From assembly GCA_945878965.1 (NCBI GenBank), contig CAMCUJ010000052.1, positions 1 to 8,185 of the forward strand: a stretch of 8,185 bases of DNA. The letters are read 5' to 3'. Below the pieces are notes generated by a model. The model was not told the origin of the DNA. It saw nothing but the letters and a program-made list of their open reading frames with translations, and searched no databases. The stretch comes from an uncultured Clostridia bacterium (GTDB taxonomy: Bacteria > Bacillota > Clostridia > Monoglobales > Monoglobaceae). The translations under genes were made by a program, and so were the position numbers. The stretch's first letter is position 1. Each line of letters opens with the position of its first letter. This document shows, piece after piece, positions 5,479 through 8,185 of the stretch.

Positions 5479-6570
5479 TTACACATTAAATCTGAAAAGA
5501 ATGATATCGCCGTCTTTTACAACATACTCTTTACCCTCGCTTCGGACAAGACCCTTTTCTTTTGCCGCATTCATACTGCCGCACTCCATTAAATCGGAAT
5601 ATGCAACGACCTCGGCACGGATAAATCCACGTTCAAAATCCGTATGAATTTTTCCTGCCGCCTGCGGAGCCTTTGTTCCCTTTGTTATAGTCCACGCACG
5701 AACCTCCGGCTTTCCGGCGGTTAAGTAACTTATAAGTCCAAGCAGCTTATAGCTTGCCTTTATAAGCTTATCAAGACCCGACTCATCAGCTCCAAGCTCG
5801 GATAAAAACATCTCTTTTTCCTCTTTGTCAAGCTCTGCAATTTCCTCTTCGATTTTCGCAGAAATAACCATTACCTCTGAATTTTCGGTTGCGGCAAACT
5901 CCTTGATTTTTCTTATATATTCATTGTCACCCTTGGCATAGTCATCCTCTGCAACATTTGCCGCATAAATTACCGGCTTTAATGTAAGAAGCGAAACATC
6001 GGAAAGCATTTCAAGCTGTTCTTCATCAAAACCAATCGCACGGGCAGTAAGTCCCTCTTCAAGCTTAGATTTAACCATTTCAAAGAAATCAAGCTCCACT
6101 TGAAATTTCTTATCGCCTGATTTTAAGCTTTTCTTAGTTTTATCAATTCTTCGGTTTAATATTTCAAGATCTGAAAGTATTAGCTCAAGATTAATTGTTT
6201 CAATATCACGCATAGGGTCAATCGAGCCGTCAACGTGAACAATATTTGAATCATCAAACGCACGTACAACATGAACTATAGCGTCAACCTCGCGGATATT
6301 GGATAAAAACTTGTTTCCAAGACCTTCGCCCTTGCTTGCGCCCTTAACAAGACCTGCAATATCAACGAATTCAATAACCGCAGGTGTTACCTTTTCGGGG
6401 TCATACATCTCCTTAAGCTTATCAAGACGTTCATCGGGAACCGCAACAGTTCCGACATTAGGTTCAATTGTACAGAACGGGTAATTAGCCGATTCTGCTC
6501 CTGCCTGTGTTATTGCATTAAATAAAGTACTTTTTCCTACATTAGGAAGTCCGACAATTCCGAGTTTCAT
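5479..6570 (-). CDS. ychF: Redox-regulated ribosome-binding ATPase YchF (OLA1 family)
   Basis: The 363-residue product is YchF, a universally conserved Obg-family P-loop protein that binds ribosomes and the 50S subunit and is implicated in translation control and stress response. The G1 P-loop is GLPNVGKST (7-15), switch I includes NYPFCTIEPNVG (29-40), and G3 is DIAGLVKGASKGEGLGN (70-86). In place of the GTPase NKxD motif there is AANVAE, which fits the family's preference for ATP over GTP. A coiled-coil insertion covers roughly 130-200, and the C-terminal TGS domain covers about 280-363 (AWTITKGTKAPQAAG onward, ending FRFNV). The length is the family norm. The start is ATG 6570 with GAGAGG about ten bases upstream. 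It lies 69 bases after glmM in the same direction with no terminator between, so co-transcription is plausible. Confidence 0.98.
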   Translation of the reverse strand: MKLGIVGLPNVGKSTLFNAITQAGAESANYPFCTIEPNVGTVAVPDERLDKLKEMYDPEKVTPAVIEFVDIAGLVKGASKGEGLGNKFLSNIREVDAIVHVVRAFDDSNIVHVDGSIDPMRDIETINLELILSDLEILNRRIDKTKKSLKSGDKKFQVELDFFEMVKSKLEEGLTARAIGFDEEQLEMLSDVSLLTLKPVIYAANVAEDDYAKGDNEYIRKIKEFAATENSEVMVISAKIEEEIAELDKEEKEMFLSELGADESGLDKLIKASYKLLGLISYLTAGKPEVRAWTITKGTKAPQAAGKIHTDFERGFIRAEVVAYSDLMECGSMNAAKEKGLVRSEGKEYVVKDGDIILFRFNV

Positions 6571-6639
6571 AATTAATAGCCTCTCTTTAATCTTTTTATT
6601 TCTGTATTGGCAATAATATCTGCCATCACGTTTTACGCA

Positions 6640-7989
6640 TTAGTTTAATTTGTTTTCAATAAGGTCCGCAAGCTTCTGAGCCTTTTCACGGATTAATTCT
6701 TCATCCTTGCCTTCAATCATAACACGAACCAAAGGCTCAGTACCTGACGGTCTTATAAGAACTCTGCCACTGTCCTTAAATTCATTTTCGATTTCCTCAA
6801 CCGCAGCCTTTATATCTTCATTTTCCATATACGAATTTTTAAATTCGTTCTTAACCTTAGCATTTACAAGAACCTGAGGATAAACCTGCATAACCGAAGC
6901 TAAATCAGAAAGAGTTTTACCGCTCTTTTTAACCACACCCGCAAGCTGTATTCCGGTTACAAGACCATCGCCGGTAGTGTTGTTTTCAAGCAGAATTACA
7001 TGACCCGACTGCTCACCGCCGATAGTATATCCGCCCTTTAGCATCTCCTCAAGAACGTATCTGTCGCCAACCTTTGTTCTTAAAATTTCAACGCCCTGTT
7101 CCTTGCCCATAACGAAAAATCCGAGATTGCTCATAACGGTTGCAACTATTGTATTCTTAGCAAGTCTGCCCTGTTTTTTAAGCTCAAGACCGCAAACCGC
7201 CATAATTTTATCGCCGTCTACAAATCCGCCGTTTTCATCAACCGCAAGAACTCTGTCAGCATCTCCGTCAAATGCAAGTCCAATATCAGCACCGACTTCC
7301 TTTACATATTTCTGAAGTCCCTCGATATGTGTTGAACCGCAGTTATCATTAATATTAATTCCGTTTGGTTTATTATTTATTACAAAAACCTCAGCACCAA
7401 GCTTTTTAAGCGCCTTTTCTGCTGTCATTGACGAAGCTCCGTTTGCACAATCGATTGCAATTTTCAAGCCGTCAAATTTAACCTCTGATGTGGAAACCGC
7501 AAAATCAATATATTTATCGCAAAGTAAATTATCATAAGTAATATGACCTATTTTATCGTGGGTAGGACTTTCAATTTCTTCACTGTTGTCAAGAATTATT
7601 GCCTCTATTCTGTTTTCAATCTCGTCACTTAATTTATAACCCTCGTTATTAAAAAACTTTATACCGTTATGCTCAAACGGGTTATGTGAAGCTGAAATCA
7701 TTACACCGCTGTCAAAATTCTCGTGCCTTACAAGATACGCAATTGCAGGAGTAGGAATAACTCCGGCTACAACCGCCTCAGCACCGACGCTGCAAATTCC
7801 GGCAATTAAAGCACTTTCTAAAATTCCGCCCGAAATTCGTGTATCCTTTCCGACAAGAATTCTTGCCTTATGCTGTGTTTCGCAAGTTAAAACATATGCA
7901 CCCGCTCTTCCTATCTTATATGCAAGCTCCGGCGTAAGTTCGCTGTTTGCAATGCCTCTTACTCCGTCAGTTCCGAATAATCTTCCCAT
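6640..7989 (-). CDS. glmM: Phosphoglucosamine mutase
   Basis: The 449-residue product converts glucosamine-6-phosphate to glucosamine-1-phosphate, feeding UDP-GlcNAc for peptidoglycan and other envelope polymers. All four domains of the alpha-D-phosphohexomutase fold are present. The N-terminus is [12 protein letters not shown]. The active-site loop is [13 protein letters not shown] (99-111) with the phosphorylated serine S101. The metal loop is DGDADR (241-246), the sugar-binding loop GGEQSGH (324-330), and the phosphate-binding loop [10 protein letters not shown] (413-422). The length and the SASHNP motif distinguish it from phosphomannomutase and phosphoglucomutase relatives. It starts at ATG 7989 behind a perfect GGAGGT at 9 bases. 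It is the first gene after a strong promoter and probably leads the transcription unit. No glmS-type riboswitch is visible in its leader of about 65-70 bases. Confidence 0.98.
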   Translation of the reverse strand: MGRLFGTDGVRGIANSELTPELAYKIGRAGAYVLTCETQHKARILVGKDTRISGGILESALIAGICSVGAEAVVAGVIPTPAIAYLVRHENFDSGVMISASHNPFEHNGIKFFNNEGYKLSDEIENRIEAIILDNSEEIESPTHDKIGHITYDNLLCDKYIDFAVSTSEVKFDGLKIAIDCANGASSMTAEKALKKLGAEVFVINNKPNGININDNCGSTHIEGLQKYVKEVGADIGLAFDGDADRVLAVDENGGFVDGDKIMAVCGLELKKQGRLAKNTIVATVMSNLGFFVMGKEQGVEILRTKVGDRYVLEEMLKGGYTIGGEQSGHVILLENNTTGDGLVTGIQLAGVVKKSGKTLSDLASVMQVYPQVLVNAKVKNEFKNSYMENEDIKAAVEEIENEFKDSGRVLIRPSGTEPLVRVMIEGKDEELIREKAQKLADLIENKLN

Positions 7990-7998
7990 TTATATCTT

Positions 7999-8004
7999 AC
8001 CTCC
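7999..8004 (-). promoter_or_regulatory. glmM ribosome binding site
   Basis: GGAGGT on the minus strand is 9 bases before ATG 7989, a full match to the anti-Shine-Dalgarno core, and it fixes the glmM start. Confidence 0.85.
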
Positions 8005-8063
8005 ACATTATATACAAAGTCCGTAATCTCTCTGTCATAGATATTCACAATAGTCTATTATAT

Positions 8064-8093
8064 ATTATAGTATATATCGAAGTGTTTTGTCAA
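8064..8093 (-). promoter_or_regulatory. Housekeeping sigma-A promoter upstream of glmM
   Basis: On the minus strand a consensus -35 TTGACA (8093-8088) and a consensus -10 TATAAT (8069-8064) are separated by 18 bases, one above the optimum. Transcription should begin near 8057, giving a leader of about 65-70 bases before glmM. A second TATAAT at 8062-8057 is 25 bases from the -35 box and is unlikely to be the main one. The promoter could drive the whole minus-strand series. Confidence 0.85.
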
Positions 8094-8185
8094 TTTATTA
8101 TTTAATATTTTACACATATTTATAAAATTATTTAATCACGTATTAGCTTTTCACTTCCAAGCTATAACCTTATGCATTAATCAGC

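Noticed and set aside
6608..6625. TGGCA-8-TGCCA stem between glmM and ychF
   Set aside because: Only five pairs and no T-run after it in the direction of transcription, so it is neither a terminator nor a recognisable RNA element.
8144..8164. TAGCTT-9-AAGCTA stem near the right edge
   Set aside because: A six-pair stem without a T-run on either strand; it could be chance in AT-rich DNA and the neighbouring gene is outside the window.
1..8185. Mobile elements, CRISPR arrays, tRNA or rRNA genes, riboswitches
   Set aside because: I read both strands and saw no transposase or integrase motif, no regularly spaced repeats other than the coding ones described, and no recognisable structured RNA.

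Overview
The window is AT-rich and looks like a chromosomal housekeeping segment of a low-GC member of the Clostridia, probably a gut-type Eubacteriales/Oscillospiraceae lineage. This rests on three things: the order cmk - plsC - ispH/S1, the IspH-ribosomal protein S1 fusion characteristic of Clostridia, and strong GGAGG-type ribosome binding sites. I cannot assign a genus. All eight supported genes are on the minus strand, so transcription runs from high to low coordinates. I see no RNA gene, mobile element, CRISPR array or phage gene, and no stretch above 300 bases lacks a gene.

Layout in order of transcription. Bases 8094-8185 are AT-rich and show no gene. A near-perfect housekeeping promoter (8064-8093) precedes glmM (7989-6640, phosphoglucosamine mutase, cell-wall precursor synthesis). 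ychF follows (6570-5479, ribosome-associated ATPase of the Obg family). A 106-base AT-rich gap with an imperfect dyad leads to two poorly characterised, tightly coupled genes. The first is a 136-residue coiled-coil/zinc-ribbon protein (5372-4962). The second is a 409-residue protein (4959-3730) whose N-terminal half looks like a degenerate precorrin-6A reductase (CobK/CbiJ) fold, followed by a long charged, low-complexity tail. Next is a histidine phosphatase (3668-3057), then an overlapping block: cmk (3012-2338, CMP kinase), plsC (2341-1724, acyltransferase) and ispH-rpsA (from 1746, running off the window at base 1).

Functionally the segment combines envelope synthesis (glmM for UDP-GlcNAc, plsC for phospholipid, ispH for the isoprenoid carrier), nucleotide supply (cmk) and translation (ychF, S1). 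No intergenic gap holds a convincing terminator, so the whole set could be one long transcription unit, although internal promoters cannot be excluded.

The points most worth a second look are these. (1) The ispH-S1 fusion gene carries a strong internal Shine-Dalgarno plus ATG exactly at the domain junction. (2) Lysine codon use in that gene flips at the same junction, from 20 AAA:10 AAG to 2 AAA:29 AAG. Together these suggest S1 may also be made separately and in excess. (3) The CobK-like/zinc-ribbon pair lies outside any visible cobalamin pathway and has lost the family's signature motifs. (4) Two successive S1 repeats share 54 identical bases, suggesting recent duplication or gene conversion.
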